DNA from: JALYQB01 sp035640155 | GTDB lineage: Bacteria > Actinomycetota > Actinomycetes > Mycobacteriales > Pseudonocardiaceae | Assembly (NCBI GenBank): GCA_035640155.1 | Contig: DASQWR010000026.1 | Span: 1 to 7,863, forward strand | Direction of reading: 5' to 3' | DNA: 7,863 bases | Part shown: positions 7,077-7,863 of the stretch, in pieces | Position numbering within the stretch: the first letter of the stretch is position 1 | Layout: every line of letters begins with the position of its first letter | Position numbers and translations under genes: made by a program | Notes under the pieces: model-generated | Database searches by the model: none | What the model was told of the DNA's origin: nothing | The model's input: the letters and a program-made list of their open reading frames with translations, nothing else

Positions 7077-7863
7077 TCGGGCTGGTGCCGCTGCCCTACC
7101 CCGTCGCCGTGGTGGCAGTCGGGACGGCGGTGCTCGGGTTCGTCGCGGGGGCGCTGGGGCCCTTCGCGGTGCTGCGGGGCCGCAGCATGTTCGGCGACGC
7201 CATGAGCCACGGCACGCTGCCGGGAGTCGTGGTGGCCTTCATGATCACTGGGGTCAAGGACCCGGTGAGCTCGCTGGTCGGCGCGGCCGTCTTCGCCGGG
7301 GTCGCGGCGCTGGTCATGATCGGCCTGGAGCGGGCCGGTCGCACCCCTCCGGACGCCGCGATCGGCATCGCGCTCTCGGCGTCGTTCACGCTGGGGATCG
7401 TGCTGCTCACCCGCGTCTCGCAGGGTGGGGACGCCGACCAGTCCGGTCTGGACGCCTACCTGTTCGGCCAGGCCGCCGGGATGGTGGTGCGCGACGTGGA
7501 GCTGACGGTGGGGCTCGGTGGCCTCGCCGTGGTCCTGGCCGCAGTCTTCTTCCGGCTGCTGCGCTCGGCCACCTTCGATCCGCAGTTCACCGCGGTGGCC
7601 GGCGTGCCGACCTGGGCGGTGGACACGGCGAGCACGGTGCTGCTCGCGGTGGCCGTGGTGCTGGGGGTGCGCACTGTGGGGGTCATCCTGATGGTCGCCC
7701 TGCTCGTCGCTCCCGCGGTGGCCGCCCGCCAGCTCACGACCCAGCTGTCCCGCATGATCGCGCTCTCCGGCATGATCGGCGCGGTCTGCGGGGTGGCGGG
7801 AGCGCTGATCGCGGGGCGCACCGAGCTGCCGACCGGTCCGGTGATCGTGCTGCTGGCCACCGC
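7064..7863 (+). CDS. ABC-3 family metal permease (ZnuB/MntC/TroC type), 3' end beyond window
   Basis: This is the membrane subunit of the importer: 266 complete codons are visible and the frame is open at the right edge. GTG at 7064 has GGAG (7053-7056) 7 nt upstream and overlaps the ATPase end by 13 bp. Family landmarks are LRGRSMFGDAMSHGTLPGV (37-55), SQGGDADQSGLDAYLFGQ (119-136), FDPQF followed by AGVP, and VGVILMVALLVAPAVAARQL. Several hydrophobic segments (about 14-34, 52-63, 68-88, 98-116, 145-163 and more C-terminal) fit the multi-span topology of ABC-3 permeases. Members are about 270-300 residues, so only a small part should be missing. A second permease gene, as in some Tro systems, could follow outside the window. 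Confidence 0.92.
   Translation, partial: MDWLIGLVPLPYPVAVVAVGTAVLGFVAGALGPFAVLRGRSMFGDAMSHGTLPGVVVAFMITGVKDPVSSLVGAAVFAGVAALVMIGLERAGRTPPDAAIGIALSASFTLGIVLLTRVSQGGDADQSGLDAYLFGQAAGMVVRDVELTVGLGGLAVVLAAVFFRLLRSATFDPQFTAVAGVPTWAVDTASTVLLAVAVVLGVRTVGVILMVALLVAPAVAARQLTTQLSRMIALSGMIGAVCGVAGALIAGRTELPTGPVIVLLAT

Overview
This is a high-GC window, most likely from an actinobacterium. The signs are strong G/C at third codon positions, GTG starts, 4-bp translational overlaps, and gene families typical of that phylum. I did not identify the genus. It divides into three blocks.

Block 1 (1-1748, minus strand) is the 5' part of a large cytoplasmic sensor protein built from tandem 92-residue HAMP repeats. 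This is the poly-HAMP architecture of group III / Nik1-type hybrid histidine kinases. The gene runs off the left edge, so its output domains are not visible. A roughly 350-bp stretch without a convincing gene lies behind its start codon.

Block 2 (about 2098-4495) is a nest of dead insertion sequences. A 1398-bp IS701-family element (2102-3499) has near-perfect terminal inverted repeats and an exact CTAG target duplication. It sits 11 bp upstream of the start codon of an older, badly eroded IS1634-type transposase (3515-4495, plus strand). The IS701 transposase carries five separate single-base frameshifts, while all three catalytic positions are still readable.

Block 3 (4565 to the right edge, plus strand) is a tightly overlapping metal-uptake operon. 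Its genes are a DtxR/MntR-type metalloregulator, a TroA/ZnuA-family metal-binding protein, the ABC ATPase and the ABC-3 family permease, which the window edge cuts. The regulator has the aspartate/glutamate pair that marks manganese-type rather than iron-type members, and the binding protein lacks a ZnuA-type His-rich loop. I therefore infer manganese (or Mn/Zn) uptake under metal-dependent repression. All junctions overlap (GTGA, ATGA, and a 13-bp overlap), so translation is probably coupled.

The most unusual item is a five-copy 15-bp tandem repeat built on the stop/start junction between the binding protein and the ATPase. I see no clear evidence of an undescribed multi-gene system. The points of interest are the nested IS structure, the junction repeat, the two-type HAMP array, and the IS remnant abutting the metalloregulator promoter.
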